DNA of 64,000 bases. Source: Rahnella variigena. GTDB lineage: Bacteria; Pseudomonadota; Gammaproteobacteria; Enterobacterales; Enterobacteriaceae. This document shows positions 33,905-45,787 of the stretch, in pieces. The DNA lies in NCBI RefSeq assembly GCF_003610915.1, contig NZ_NSDJ01000001.1:2604001-2668000 (forward strand), given 5' to 3'. A program made the translations under genes and the position numbers. The first letter of the stretch is position 1; each line of letters starts with the position of its first letter. Under the pieces are notes generated by a model that did no database searches, had not been told where the DNA came from, and saw only the letters and a list, made by a program, of their open reading frames with translations.

Positions 33905-34858
33905 TTAAGATTTTCTGTTTTGCAGAGCGATAAACAGGATCAGGACGCCGCCCCAGAGAGCCATTGTCAGGTAACTGCTGACGCCCATCAGGTTCAGGCC
34001 GCTTTCCAGCATTTGCAGGACGATCAGTGCCAGTACCAGCCCGATGACCCGACCGAAACCGCCGTCGGGGTTAATCCCGCCGAGCACCGAAGCCAGAATA
34101 GTCACCAGCAAATACGAGTCGCCGTAGCCTGCTTTCGCCGAGTTAAATTTGGACATCATCAGCAGTGCCGCGCCCCAGCCGAGCAGGGCGGAAAGCACGT
34201 ACACTGCGATAGTCACTTTGTGGGTGTTGACGCCGCTGAAGCGTGTGGCCTGTTCGTTGGACCCCATCAGATACAGGCTGCGCCCGAGCGTGGTGTGCTC
34301 CAGCAAAACCCATAACAGCAGCGCCACCAGCAGGAATAACAGCAGAGCGACCGGAATGCCCAGCAGACTGCCGTTACTGAGATACTGAATCGCCGCCGGG
34401 AAGCCGGAAATCACCGCACCGTTGGTCAGCAGAATGTTCAGTCCGGCAATCAGCGTCATGGTGCCGAGCGTTGCCAGAATCGGCGAGACACCGACATACG
34501 CAATCAGCGCGCCGTTGAGCACGCCAGTCACCACTGCAACGGCCAGACCGGCGAGCATCGCCAGCACGAAATATTGCGGCTGATCCGGGTGCGCCACCAG
34601 AATGGCGGCCATCGCCAGCGAGCAGGCGTTAGCTCCGGCAATCACTGAAAGGTTGATGCCGCCAGTGAGCATGGTGATGCCCATCCCCAGTGCCAGCATG
34701 CCCAGAATCGGCAACTGCGAGGAAATCGACTGGAAATTGCCGATGCTGTAAAAACTGCCGCCCAGCGTGAAAGAGAACAACACGGCCACGGCAACGATGA
34801 TCAGCAACTGCAAACGGATGATGCGGTCGCCGGGGAAGAATCGGTTTAAGGTTGTCAT
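33905..34858 (-). CDS. Sugar ABC transporter permease 2 (RbsC-like)
   Basis: 317 residues with about 9-10 hydrophobic helices in the RbsC/BPD_transp_2 pattern (MLALGMGITMLTGGINLSVI, LASVLGGINPDGGFGRVIGL). The start (ATG at 34858) is one base after the stop of the preceding permease gene. A second, unequal permease gene indicates a heterodimer, as in Lsr-type importers. Confidence 0.82.
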   Translation of the reverse strand: MTTLNRFFPGDRIIRLQLLIIVAVAVLFSFTLGGSFYSIGNFQSISSQLPILGMLALGMGITMLTGGINLSVIAGANACSLAMAAILVAHPDQPQYFVLAMLAGLAVAVVTGVLNGALIAYVGVSPILATLGTMTLIAGLNILLTNGAVISGFPAAIQYLSNGSLLGIPVALLLFLLVALLLWVLLEHTTLGRSLYLMGSNEQATRFSGVNTHKVTIAVYVLSALLGWGAALLMMSKFNSAKAGYGDSYLLVTILASVLGGINPDGGFGRVIGLVLALIVLQMLESGLNLMGVSSYLTMALWGGVLILFIALQNRKS

Positions 34859-34859
34859 G

Positions 34860-35849
34860 TCACATCCCCTTTGCCAGTTTGCGTTTTTCATTCCACGCGG
34901 TGCTGCTGATGCTGACCAGAATGATCACGCCGCTGAAAACCTGATGCCAGTAAGACGAAATACTCAACAGGGTCAGGCCGTTTTGCAGGAAGGCCAGCAG
35001 CATCACACCGAGAATGGTGCCGGTGAGCGAGCCGCGACCGCCGGTCATGCTGGTGCCGCCTAACACCACCGCTGCCAGCACCGTCAGCTCATAACCGAGC
35101 AGGGAATTCGGTGCGACAGACTGAGTGATTTGCGCCTGAACCACGGCAGCGATACCCGCCAGTAATCCCATAAATCCGTAGACGTAAAAATGCAATCGCA
35201 GGATGTTCAGACCAAGGCGCGACGCGGCGTCACGGTTGCTGCCCATGGCGTAAATCTGACGACCGACGCGGGTGCGGTTCATCAGCACGCCGGTGGCGAT
35301 GATGACGCCCAGCAGGCTGAGCAACGGCAATGTCAGGCCATAGTCATAACCGTCGGCAGCGGTAAAGGAAAACCAGTTAATGCCGTTCATAAACCAGTCG
35401 GGGAAGCCGTACAGCCAGGTGCCGTTGGTCAGGTACACCAGCAACCCGTAGAACAGGTTCAGCGTGGCAATCGTAATGATGATGGCCGGAACGCGCAGCC
35501 AGTACACCAGAAAACCGTTGACCAGCCCGAGCAGCAAACCGGTGCCCATCGACATGGCAAACGCCAGCGGGAAACTGCCGCCATGGTGGATGATGTAGCT
35601 CGCCATCACGTACTGACCGATGGAGGTCACCGCCGGGAAAGAGATGTCGATGCCACCGGCGATCAGTACCACAAACAGGCCGCAGGCCAGAATGCCGAGA
35701 ATGGCATAACTGGTGGCGACGTCCGTCAGGTTGCCGAGCGTCATAAATTCCTGGGTGCTGACGCTCAGGCCAATCACCAAAAGCAGCACCAGTAATCCCA
35801 GCCAGAATTCGTGCTGAGAAAACAGTTTCGAGAGAGATTTGTTATCCAT
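34860..35849 (-). CDS. Sugar ABC transporter permease 1 (RbsC-like)
   Basis: 329 residues; blocks FVVLIAGGIDISFPAVTSIGQY and TVLAAVVLGGTSMTGGRGSL identify the RbsC family. The ATG at 35849 follows GGAGG and overlaps the ATPase stop by 8 bp. Pairs with the next gene. Confidence 0.82.
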   Translation of the reverse strand: MDNKSLSKLFSQHEFWLGLLVLLLVIGLSVSTQEFMTLGNLTDVATSYAILGILACGLFVVLIAGGIDISFPAVTSIGQYVMASYIIHHGGSFPLAFAMSMGTGLLLGLVNGFLVYWLRVPAIIITIATLNLFYGLLVYLTNGTWLYGFPDWFMNGINWFSFTAADGYDYGLTLPLLSLLGVIIATGVLMNRTRVGRQIYAMGSNRDAASRLGLNILRLHFYVYGFMGLLAGIAAVVQAQITQSVAPNSLLGYELTVLAAVVLGGTSMTGGRGSLTGTILGVMLLAFLQNGLTLLSISSYWHQVFSGVIILVSISSTAWNEKRKLAKGM

Positions 35850-37362
35850 TGATCGCCTCCGCAATCTGCGCTTCGCTGCTCTGGTGCGGCGCGAATTCCG
35901 CCACCAGTTCGCCTTTACGCATCACCAGCACGCGGTGACTGTTGTAATAAGCTTCCGGAATTTCATCGCAAATCATCAGCACCGCCATGCCGGACTCCGC
36001 CAGATCGCGGGCGATGCGGTAAATCCCTTCTTTGTTGGCAATATCCACACCGACGGTTGGAGAATCGAGGATCAGGATATGTGGCTGGGTCGCCACCCAT
36101 TTTGCGATGGCGATACGTTGCGCATTACCGCCGGAAAGCGTCTTTACGGGTAAGCCGCTGTCGGAAACTTTAATGTTCAGGTCACGGATCAGGTCTTTCA
36201 CCACGGACGCCGCTTTACGGTGATCCATCAATCCGGTGCCGGTGTGCAGCTTGTCGAAAATCGACACCAGCGTGTTGTCGTAAATGGATTGCTCCATGAT
36301 CAGCCCCTGCGTCAGACGGTCTTCTGACACATAAGCGATACCGTGGTGGATGGCGTCGCGGTTGCTGTGAAATTTAACCGCATTGCCGTTAACGCGGATT
36401 TCACCGCTGTCCGGCTGGCTCATGCCAAACAGGCTCAGACATAGCTCGGTGCGCCCCGAACCGAGCAGGCCGATAATTGAAGTGATCTCGCCCTGGCGCA
36501 GTGACAGCGAAATATCCTGATACTGGCCTTTGCGGCTCAGATGGCTGACTTCCAGCAGCGGCGTCACGTCGGCGGGCGCGCGGTGCGGCAGATGACTGTA
36601 GGTAAAGCGCTGTCCGGTCATCAGGAATGCCAGCTCATTGCTGTCGAGTTCACTGGCCGGATAGGTGCCGACCAGTTTGCCGTCGCGCATCACGCTGATA
36701 CGGTCGGCAACTTCCATCACCTCATCGAGACGGTGGCTGACAAAAACCACGCAGATGCCCGCAGCTTTCAGCTCATTGACCACCCGCAGCAGGCCGTTTA
36801 CTTCGGTGCGGGTCAGCGATGCGGTCGGTTCATCCATGATAACCAGGCTGGCGTCAGCGGCGATTGCGCGGCATATTGCCACTAACTGACGGTCTGCGAT
36901 CGAGAGTTTTTCGACTTTACGGTCCGGATCGAGAGAAACTCCGACCCGTTGCATCGCCGCGACAGCTTTTTTGCGCATTGCCTCGCGATGTACCCAAAAA
37001 TCACCGCCCGGTAAATAACTGTGAATGGCAATATTTTCGGCAACCGATAAATTCGGGAATAAAGACAAGTCCTGATAAATAACCTGAATACCGTAATAAG
37101 AAGAAAGTTGCGGCGTCAGGGTATGAAAGAGTTTTCCGTCGAGCGTAATCGCCGCGCCTTTTTCCGGCTGATACACGCCGGAAATCACTTTAATGATGGT
37201 GCTTTTTCCGCAACCATTCTGACCGGCAAGACAATGCACTTCGCCTTTATTCAGCGTCAGGCTGACATTATCCAGCGCTAATACACCGGGGAATTTTTTA
37301 CTGATTTTTTCGAGGCTGATAAAGGCCTCAGCAGGGGCAGGGGACGTGCTGAGAGTATTCAT
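35842..37362 (-). CDS. Sugar ABC transporter ATPase (RbsA-like, duplicated NBD)
   Basis: 506 residues with two tandem nucleotide-binding domains. The first Walker A GQNGCGKST is at 47-55; the second is the degenerate GLLGSGRTEL typical of RbsA/AraG. Start at ATG 37362 (MNTLSTSPAPAE); a longer frame begins in the upstream repeat and is discarded. It follows the binding-protein gene but is separated from it by a ~116-bp repeat element. Confidence 0.85.
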   Translation of the reverse strand: MNTLSTSPAPAEAFISLEKISKKFPGVLALDNVSLTLNKGEVHCLAGQNGCGKSTIIKVISGVYQPEKGAAITLDGKLFHTLTPQLSSYYGIQVIYQDLSLFPNLSVAENIAIHSYLPGGDFWVHREAMRKKAVAAMQRVGVSLDPDRKVEKLSIADRQLVAICRAIAADASLVIMDEPTASLTRTEVNGLLRVVNELKAAGICVVFVSHRLDEVMEVADRISVMRDGKLVGTYPASELDSNELAFLMTGQRFTYSHLPHRAPADVTPLLEVSHLSRKGQYQDISLSLRQGEITSIIGLLGSGRTELCLSLFGMSQPDSGEIRVNGNAVKFHSNRDAIHHGIAYVSEDRLTQGLIMEQSIYDNTLVSIFDKLHTGTGLMDHRKAASVVKDLIRDLNIKVSDSGLPVKTLSGGNAQRIAIAKWVATQPHILILDSPTVGVDIANKEGIYRIARDLAESGMAVLMICDEIPEAYYNSHRVLVMRKGELVAEFAPHQSSEAQIAEAING

Positions 37363-37381
37363 CGCAATCCTTACAACATAC

Positions 37382-37497
37382 CCTTCATACTTCGTGCTGT
37401 GGATGCGTTGCTGCACTCGCTCACCCGAATCACTGACTTATGTAAGCTCATCGGGATTCACTCATTTGCCGCCTTCCCACAACCCGAATTATTTAGG
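37382..37497. repeat. Intergenic inverted-repeat element, copy 3
   Basis: 116 bp from CCTTCATACTTC to GAATTATTTAGG. The arms (TTCGTGCTGTGG and CCCACAACCCGAA) differ from copy 2 yet remain complementary to each other, which points to structure rather than sequence being kept. It lies inside the sugar importer operon between the binding protein and ATPase genes. Confidence 0.88.
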
Positions 37498-37638
37498 GTT
37501 TAAGTTTCAATGTCTGATTAGAAATTCAGATACGGCACTGCAAACATCGCCGTATCTGTTTCTATTTGCCTGGTGTGGCGCTGGAGATAAATGTATCTCC
37601 GGTAAATATCCGATAAATAAAAGAATTAAAAAGCTAAA

Positions 37639-38625
37639 TCAGAAGCCGAGTGATTTCGCATTCTCTGGTGTCACTTCCAGAATTTTATTAAAACGAATCA
37701 CGTGTTTATCCATATCCACATCGGCTTTGCCTAACCCTTCGATGCTCAGGTCTTTGGTCACTTCTTTACCCTGCAACAGCTGGTCGGCGACGGTAACTAA
37801 GGCGTAACCGGCATCTTTCGGATCCCACAGCAGCACTTTCTTCACATCACCGCGCATCAGGTATGGCGCAGCCTGAGCAGGCATAGCGATACCGACAACG
37901 GCAATTTTGTTTTTCGCACGTTTCTGCTGAACGGCCTGACCGGCACCAATCGGGCCGAGGGAACCGAAACCGATAATCCCTTTCAGATCAGGATAGGTTT
38001 TCATTAAATCGAGCGTGGTGGAGTAAGACTTATCGATGTTTTCTGCCACCGGCAGACGTGAAGTCACTTCATGCATATCCGGGTATTTTTCTTTCTGATA
38101 TTTAATCGCCGCATCTGCCCAGGCGTTATGCAATGGCACGGTCAGGGAACCGACATAAATGGCATAACCGCCTTTGCCGCCCATATCTTTCGCCAGCTCA
38201 TCCATATTCGCTTGCGCATATTTCTGGCTGTCGATGGTTTCGATATCCCACTGACCAATCTGCTGATCTGGTGATTCATGTGTTAACACCACGATGCCCT
38301 GGTCACGCGCTTTTTTCAGCACCGGTTCCAGCACTTTAGCGTCGTTGGGTACCACGATAATGGCGTCGACTTTTTTGGCAATCAGATCTTCAATCACTTT
38401 GACCTGCTGGGCAGGATCCGGCGTGGAAGCGCCCACCTGATAGGCGTTAACGTCGAGTTTTTGCGCGGCTTCTTTTACGCCGACTTCCATGCGGGTGAAC
38501 CAGGGAATGCCGGTGACTTTGGCGACGACAGCGATGTCGTAAGGCTTGGCGGCGAATGACGGTGTTGTGAATAACATGCATGCTGAAACCACACATGCAC
38601 TGACTAATGCGAGGTTAAATTTCAT
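37639..38625 (-). CDS. Periplasmic sugar-binding protein (RbsB/LsrB-type)
   Basis: 328 residues with a signal peptide (ALVSACVVSACMLFTTPSFA, cleaved after about residue 26) and the type I periplasmic-binding fold (YDIAVVAKVTGIPWFTRMEVG, KVIEDLIAKKVDAIIVVPND). Related in sequence style to the AI-2 binding protein LsrB and rhamnose-binding proteins, but no lsr enzymes (lsrF, lsrG, lsrK) are nearby. Context suggests a pentulose or pentose. Start: ATG at 38625 after AAGGTACCGAC. Confidence 0.82.
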   Translation of the reverse strand: MKFNLALVSACVVSACMLFTTPSFAAKPYDIAVVAKVTGIPWFTRMEVGVKEAAQKLDVNAYQVGASTPDPAQQVKVIEDLIAKKVDAIIVVPNDAKVLEPVLKKARDQGIVVLTHESPDQQIGQWDIETIDSQKYAQANMDELAKDMGGKGGYAIYVGSLTVPLHNAWADAAIKYQKEKYPDMHEVTSRLPVAENIDKSYSTTLDLMKTYPDLKGIIGFGSLGPIGAGQAVQQKRAKNKIAVVGIAMPAQAAPYLMRGDVKKVLLWDPKDAGYALVTVADQLLQGKEVTKDLSIEGLGKADVDMDKHVIRFNKILEVTPENAKSLGF

Positions 38626-38710
38626 GTCGGTACCTTTCTTATGATGTTCTGTTCTTGTGTAGGGGAACGGGCAGTGGTCATTTATTCCACATTCAGAGAT
38701 TAACTTAACG

Positions 38711-38725
38711 GGAAAGCGCTTTTCG
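38711..38725. promoter_or_regulatory. LacI/GalR-type palindrome upstream of the sugar-binding protein
   Basis: Palindrome AAAGCGCTTT within GGAAAGCGCTTTTCG, about 86-100 bp before the binding-protein ATG. The CG-centred core flanked by A/T is characteristic of LacI-family operators. No LacI-type gene is in the window, so the regulator would be elsewhere. Confidence 0.4.
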
Positions 38726-38986
38726 CGTGGTCGTGAACGGAATGTGATCAAAGCCCTTAATTGTTAATGTCTATGGATTTAAATGTAAAAATAAGGTTAA
38801 TTAAATCCAGCAATTCAACCAGAGTCCGGCTGGGTGGCAGACGTTACCGATAACAATGAAACAAATTTAGATCAAATAATTTACATATAAGACACATTGT
38901 AAAATCTATACGCGGATTTTTCAGAAAGGAAGGCGGGGCACTGTTTTTTATTTGCGCAGAGTGTGAACAGCGTCACGGGGAACAGA

Positions 38987-39003
38987 TGCGCCAGAACGGT
39001 GCG
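38987..39003. promoter_or_regulatory. NtrC-type enhancer site for ast
   Basis: TGCGCC-AGAAC-GGTGCG matches the NtrC dyad TGCACC-N5-GGTGCA with one change per half. A further TGCACC (39008) and GGTGCG (39024) pair lies next to it with wider spacing. About 250 bp upstream of the sigma-54 promoter, within normal enhancer distance. Confidence 0.6.
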
Positions 39004-39250
39004 ACATTGCACCTTCATCGGGCGGTGCGCCTGAATCAGCCAGGACCGATACGCGCGGGATCACAATCCTGCATAAAACATTGTGCCCGAAATGAAATTA
39101 TTTCCCTGCATAGTCATTCTTCATCACCCGTTGCTGCAAAAGGGGATTTTTTCTTTTATTCATTTATTATGCAATTAAAGTGAATAACAGCCGGTATTAA
39201 GTGGTTGTTTTTTCTCGATGTCACTTTTTCTATTCACTTTTTCTCTTTGC

Positions 39251-39266
39251 TGGCATGAAGACTGCA
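39251..39266 (+). promoter_or_regulatory. Sigma-54 promoter of the ast operon
   Basis: TGGCATG-AAGA-CTGCA. The invariant GG and GC are separated by exactly 10 bp, as required for RpoN. The transcript would start near 39277 and have a ~125-nt leader. In E. coli astC is likewise transcribed by sigma-54 with NtrC under nitrogen limitation. Confidence 0.75.
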
Positions 39267-39402
39267 CTCTATGATGTGACTGAGTGAGATTATTTATTAA
39301 CTTTTAAATAACAAACTAATAACCAGAATTCCTGCCGGTATGGGGGGCAGGCTCCTGCACCCTGAATTCAGCCAGTCACTGGCCTTACATTAAGAGGTTT
39401 AT

Positions 39403-40623
39403 ATGGAACACCAACAGCAACCACAAAACGTCAGCCGCCAGAACTTTGATGACTGGATGGTGCCGGTATATGCCCCTGCGGCGTTTATTCCCGTGCGTGG
39501 TGAAGGATCCTGGCTGTGGGATCAGGCGGGCAAAGATTATGTCGACTTTGCGGGCGGCATTGCCGTGAATGCGCTGGGCCATGCGCACCCGGAAATCCGT
39601 AAAACACTGCACGAACAGGCGGATAAAGTGTGGCATCTGGGCAATGGTTACACCAACGAACCGGTGTTGCGTCTGGCGAAGCAACTGATCGACGCCACCT
39701 TTGCTGACAAAGTCTTTTTCTGTAACTCCGGCGCGGAAGCCAACGAGGCGGCGCTCAAACTGGCCAGGCTGTACGGCAATAAAGCCGGTGGCGAAAAGAA
39801 CGAAATCATCGCCTTCAAAAACGCCTTCCATGGCCGCACGCTGTTTACCGTAACGACCGGCGGTCAGCCGAAATATTCCGAAGATTTTGCGCCCTTACCG
39901 CAGGCGATTACCCATCTGCCGTTTAACGATCTGGCCGCTGTCGCCAGCCATATTTCTTCCCGCACCTGCGCAGTGATTGTTGAGCCCATTCAGGGCGAGG
40001 GCGGTGTGGTACCCGCAGATGCCGGATTCCTGCAAGGTCTGCGCGAGTTATGTGACAAGCATCAGGCGGTGCTGATTTTCGATGAAGTGCAGACCGGCGT
40101 CGGGCGTACCGGCGAGCTGTATGCCTATCAGCATTACGGCGTGGTGCCGGACATTCTGACCAGTGCCAAGGCGCTGGGCGGCGGTTTCCCGATTGGTGCG
40201 ATGCTGACCACCGACCGTTATGCCGCGTTATTCCAGCCGGGTACGCACGGCACCACTTATGGCGGTAACCCGCTGGCGACGGCGGTAGCAGGCAAGGTGT
40301 TTGAGCTGATTAACACGCCTGAGGTGTTAGCCGGAGTCACTAAACGGCATGACTGGTTTATCGCCGGGCTTAAACGCATTAACGACCGTTATCAGGTATT
40401 CAGCGAAGTGCGCGGCCAGGGTTTGCTGATCGGCGCAGTGATGAATGCGCGTTATAAAGATCAGGCCAAACAGCTGAATACGCTGGCGGCGGAAGAAGGG
40501 CTGATTGCGCTGATTGCCGGACCTAACGTGCTGCGCTTTGCGCCATCGCTGATCATTCCGGGCGCCGATATTGAAGAAGGGCTGAACCGCCTTGAGCGAG
40601 CTGTCGCGCGCCTGTGCGTGTGA
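39403..40623 (+). CDS. astC: Succinylornithine transaminase
   Basis: 406-residue PLP aminotransferase class III converting N2-succinylornithine and 2-oxoglutarate to succinylglutamate semialdehyde and glutamate, step 3 of the AST arginine pathway. Landmarks are [29 protein letters not shown], and the PLP Lys in [15 protein letters not shown], plus [11 protein letters not shown]. First gene of astCADBE, 125 bp downstream of a sigma-54 promoter. Sequence alone cannot separate it from ArgD, but the operon settles it. Confidence 0.93.
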   Translation: MEHQQQPQNVSRQNFDDWMVPVYAPAAFIPVRGEGSWLWDQAGKDYVDFAGGIAVNALGHAHPEIRKTLHEQADKVWHLGNGYTNEPVLRLAKQLIDATFADKVFFCNSGAEANEAALKLARLYGNKAGGEKNEIIAFKNAFHGRTLFTVTTGGQPKYSEDFAPLPQAITHLPFNDLAAVASHISSRTCAVIVEPIQGEGGVVPADAGFLQGLRELCDKHQAVLIFDEVQTGVGRTGELYAYQHYGVVPDILTSAKALGGGFPIGAMLTTDRYAALFQPGTHGTTYGGNPLATAVAGKVFELINTPEVLAGVTKRHDWFIAGLKRINDRYQVFSEVRGQGLLIGAVMNARYKDQAKQLNTLAAEEGLIALIAGPNVLRFAPSLIIPGADIEEGLNRLERAVARLCV

Positions 40624-40651
40624 TTAATTGGGTAAAATGAGGTAGAGCATC

Positions 40652-43200
<2,549 letters not shown>

Positions 43201-43210
43201 GGAGACAGGA

Positions 43211-44554
43211 ATGTCTGGATGTGAAGCAAATTTCGACGGATTAGTCGGGCCAACGCACCATTATGCGGGGCTGTCGTTTGGCAACGAAGCCTCGACCAAA
43301 AATCAGAATGCAGTCGCCAATCCGCGTCTGGCGGCGAAACAGGGTCTGCTGAAAATGAAAGCGCTGGCTGACCTGGGTTTTGCGCAAGGGATTTTGCCTC
43401 CGCATGAGCGTCCGCATCTGAGCACATTGCGTAAAATGGGTTTTGGTGGCAGTGACCGTGAGGTGCTGACCAAAGCTCAGGCGTATTCGCCACGTTTGCT
43501 GTCATCGCTGAGTTCGGCATCTGCCATGTGGGTCGCGAATGCGGCAACCGTTTCGCCTTCGGCGGACAGCGCCGACGGGCGCGTGCATTTCACCGTCGCC
43601 AACCTGAACAATAAATTCCACCGCGCGATTGAGGCTGAAACTACATCTGCGATTTTGCGTGCCACATTCCACGCGGATAAATATTTTGCCCATCACGACG
43701 CGCTGCCTCAGGTGGCGGCGCTCGGAGACGAGGGCGCGGCCAATCACAACCGTTTATGCGGTGCATACGATAAACCCGGCGTGCAGGTGTTTGTTTATGG
43801 CCGTGACGGGCTGGTGAAGGACGGGAATGAACCGGTACGTTATCCGGCACGTCAGACCCGTTTGGCCAGTGACGCCGTGGCGCGTTTACATCAGCTTGAC
43901 GAAAAGCGAACGGTGTTTATCCAGCAAAATCCGCACGCCATCGACAGCGGCGTTTTTCATAACGACGTAATTTCTGTCAGCAACGCCAACGTGCTTTTCC
44001 ATCATGAACAGGCGTTTGTGAATTCAGGTAAAGCGCTGGACGAAATCCGCAAAAAAATGGCGGCGCTTGAGCTGGATTTTCAGCCGATTGAAGTGCCGCA
44101 ATCAAAAGTATCGCTCGATGATGCGGTGGCGACCTATCTGTTTAACAGCCAGTTACTGAGCAAAACGGACGGGAAAATGATGCTGGTGGTGCCGGAAGAG
44201 TCTCGCCAGCACGCGGGTGTGTGGGCGTATTTGTCGGCGCTGAAAGACAGCGGCGGGCCCGTCGACCAGATTGAAGTGTTTGATCTGCGGGAAAGTATGC
44301 GTAACGGCGGTGGTCCGGCGTGTCTGCGCCTGCGGGTGGCGCTAAATCGCAACGAGCTGAACGCCGTGAACGTGGCCTCTCTGGTGAGCGACAGTCAGTT
44401 TACCCGGCTCAATACCTGGGTGGATACGCATTACCGTGACCGGATGCAGGCGAAAGATCTGGCCGATCCGCAGCTTCTGACCGAAGTGCGTACTGCGCTT
44501 GACGAACTGACCAATATTCTGGGGCTGGGTGCGATTTATCCGTTCCAGCGCTGA
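43211..44554 (+). CDS. astB: N-succinylarginine dihydrolase
   Basis: 447 residues of the amidinotransferase (guanidino-group) fold, hydrolysing succinylarginine to succinylornithine, two NH3 and CO2. The N-terminus [21 protein letters not shown] is diagnostic. The catalytic Cys is residue 371 in [13 protein letters not shown]. The start is the ATG after AGGAGACAGGA; a much longer in-frame extension lies within astD and is discarded. Confidence 0.94.
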   Translation: MSGCEANFDGLVGPTHHYAGLSFGNEASTKNQNAVANPRLAAKQGLLKMKALADLGFAQGILPPHERPHLSTLRKMGFGGSDREVLTKAQAYSPRLLSSLSSASAMWVANAATVSPSADSADGRVHFTVANLNNKFHRAIEAETTSAILRATFHADKYFAHHDALPQVAALGDEGAANHNRLCGAYDKPGVQVFVYGRDGLVKDGNEPVRYPARQTRLASDAVARLHQLDEKRTVFIQQNPHAIDSGVFHNDVISVSNANVLFHHEQAFVNSGKALDEIRKKMAALELDFQPIEVPQSKVSLDDAVATYLFNSQLLSKTDGKMMLVVPEESRQHAGVWAYLSALKDSGGPVDQIEVFDLRESMRNGGGPACLRLRVALNRNELNAVNVASLVSDSQFTRLNTWVDTHYRDRMQAKDLADPQLLTEVRTALDELTNILGLGAIYPFQR

Positions 44555-44572
44555 ACCTCAAAGGAGTGAGAT

Positions 44573-45553
44573 ATGTTTGATTTACTGGCGACGACGCTTT
44601 CCGGCGATGCTCTGACAGAGCCTGCCGGACAAACCGAAACGCTGGACTGGCAGTGGCGCGGCGAGGGCATTCTCGAGCTGTCACCGCGTCAGCCCTGCGA
44701 AGCAGCTGTGGTCATTTCCGCCGGTATCCACGGCAATGAAACCGCGCCGGTTGAGTTGCTGAATCAGCTGGTCAGCGAGTTGCTTTCAGGCCAACGGCAG
44801 CTGCGGGTCAGGTTGCTGGTATTACTGGGCAATCCGCCTTCCATGCGCATTAATAAGCGGTTTGTCGATGCGGACATGAACCGCATGTTCGGCGGGCGTC
44901 ATGCGCGTTATACGCCGAATGATGAAAGCCGCCGGGCGCAGGAACTCGAACAGGTGATGGCACTGTTTTACCGCAGTGCTGCCGCTGCGGATACCACGCA
45001 GCGATACCATTATGATTTGCACACGGCAATCCGCGGATCACAACATGTCCGTTTTGGTTTATTGCCGCTTCAGGCGCGCCCGAAAAGCGAAGCGATGTTG
45101 GCGTGGCTTGATGCCGCCGGGCTGGATGCGCTGGTGCATCACCGGTCGCCGGGCGGTACTTTTACGCATTTCAGCAGTGATGTTTTTCAGGCCGACAGCT
45201 GCACGCTGGAACTGGGCAAGGCGCTGCCCTTTGGCAGTAACGATCATACGCAATTCACCGGTATCCGCCGCGCGCTGGAAACGCTGGTCAGCGGTGAACC
45301 GTTGCCCATCCGTGAAGCCGCCGCGCCGCTGGTGCATTATCGCGTGGTGCAGGATGTGATCCGCTCACAGGAAGATTTTGAGCTGTTTGTCCCGGCAGAT
45401 GCCCTGAACTTTACGGCGTTCAGCAAAGGTTTTGTTATCGCGCAGGAAAGCGGCAAAACCTACCAGGTCGAAGCAGACCAGGAAGTCGTGCTGTTTCCCA
45501 ATCCGAATGTTGCATTAGGATTAAGGGCAGGGCTGATGCTAGTGAAGATGTGA
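44573..45553 (+). CDS. astE: Succinylglutamate desuccinylase
   Basis: 326-residue zinc hydrolase of the M14/aspartoacylase group splitting N-succinylglutamate to succinate and glutamate. Zinc ligands His and Glu in SAGIHGNETAPVEL, a third His in HYDLHTAI, and GNPPSMRINKRFVDADMNR as the substrate block. Last gene of astCADBE; no clear terminator within 100 bp of its stop. Confidence 0.93.
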   Translation: MFDLLATTLSGDALTEPAGQTETLDWQWRGEGILELSPRQPCEAAVVISAGIHGNETAPVELLNQLVSELLSGQRQLRVRLLVLLGNPPSMRINKRFVDADMNRMFGGRHARYTPNDESRRAQELEQVMALFYRSAAAADTTQRYHYDLHTAIRGSQHVRFGLLPLQARPKSEAMLAWLDAAGLDALVHHRSPGGTFTHFSSDVFQADSCTLELGKALPFGSNDHTQFTGIRRALETLVSGEPLPIREAAAPLVHYRVVQDVIRSQEDFELFVPADALNFTAFSKGFVIAQESGKTYQVEADQEVVLFPNPNVALGLRAGLMLVKM

Positions 45554-45666
45554 TTTTTTGCGAGATGTCTTCCTGAATTGTTCATACAGTATTGCAAGTT
45601 AGCGACCTTGTGCGTACTTTATGCTCATCTGATTCGGCATGATGTTGAATTCATTGCATGTTTTTG

Positions 45667-45682
45667 TAACGTGAAAACGTTA
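45667..45682. promoter_or_regulatory. Palindrome upstream of the short reading frame
   Basis: TAACGT-GAAA-ACGTTA, immediately followed by TAAAAACGG. It overlaps a possible -10 (TATAAA at 45681), so it could be an operator or the promoter itself. Confidence 0.35.
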
Positions 45683-45706
45683 TAAAAACGGCTCAGGGAG
45701 GATCAT

Positions 45707-45742
45707 ATGAACATGATGTATGACGAATACGATTGGTTTTAA
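45707..45742 (+). CDS. Eleven-codon SD-preceded reading frame (candidate leader peptide or small protein)
   Basis: ATG to TAA encoding MNMMYDEYDWF. A strong ribosome site GGGAGGATC lies 5-11 bp upstream. A perfect terminator hairpin begins 19 bp after the stop, so the unit reads promoter-palindrome, SD, mini-ORF, terminator. The codons are rich in Asp/Glu, Tyr and Trp. It may be a leader peptide controlling the DUF4760 gene beyond the terminator, or an independent peptide. I do not recognise it, and coding is not proven. Confidence 0.4.
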   Translation: MNMMYDEYDWF

Positions 45743-45760
45743 AAGAAACTGATCTAAATA

Positions 45761-45782
45761 AGGCGGGGAATCCCGCCTTTTT
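45761..45782 (+). terminator. Intrinsic terminator between the mini-ORF and the DUF4760 gene
   Basis: Stem AGGCGGG/CCCGCCT with a GAAT loop followed by TTTTT. It ends only 6 bp before the next ATG, so read-through would be needed for any co-transcription. Confidence 0.85.
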
Positions 45783-45787
45783 CATGG

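Larger units (their letters stand above)
38626..39402. other. 777-bp divergent control region, sugar operon / ast operon
   Basis: No gene. It contains a LacI-type palindrome near 38711, an AT-rich central part (38850-38930), an NtrC-type site at 38987, and a sigma-54 promoter at 39251. Left and right halves appear to serve the sugar importer and the ast operon respectively. A small frame at 38986-39183 has no coding character. Confidence 0.55.
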
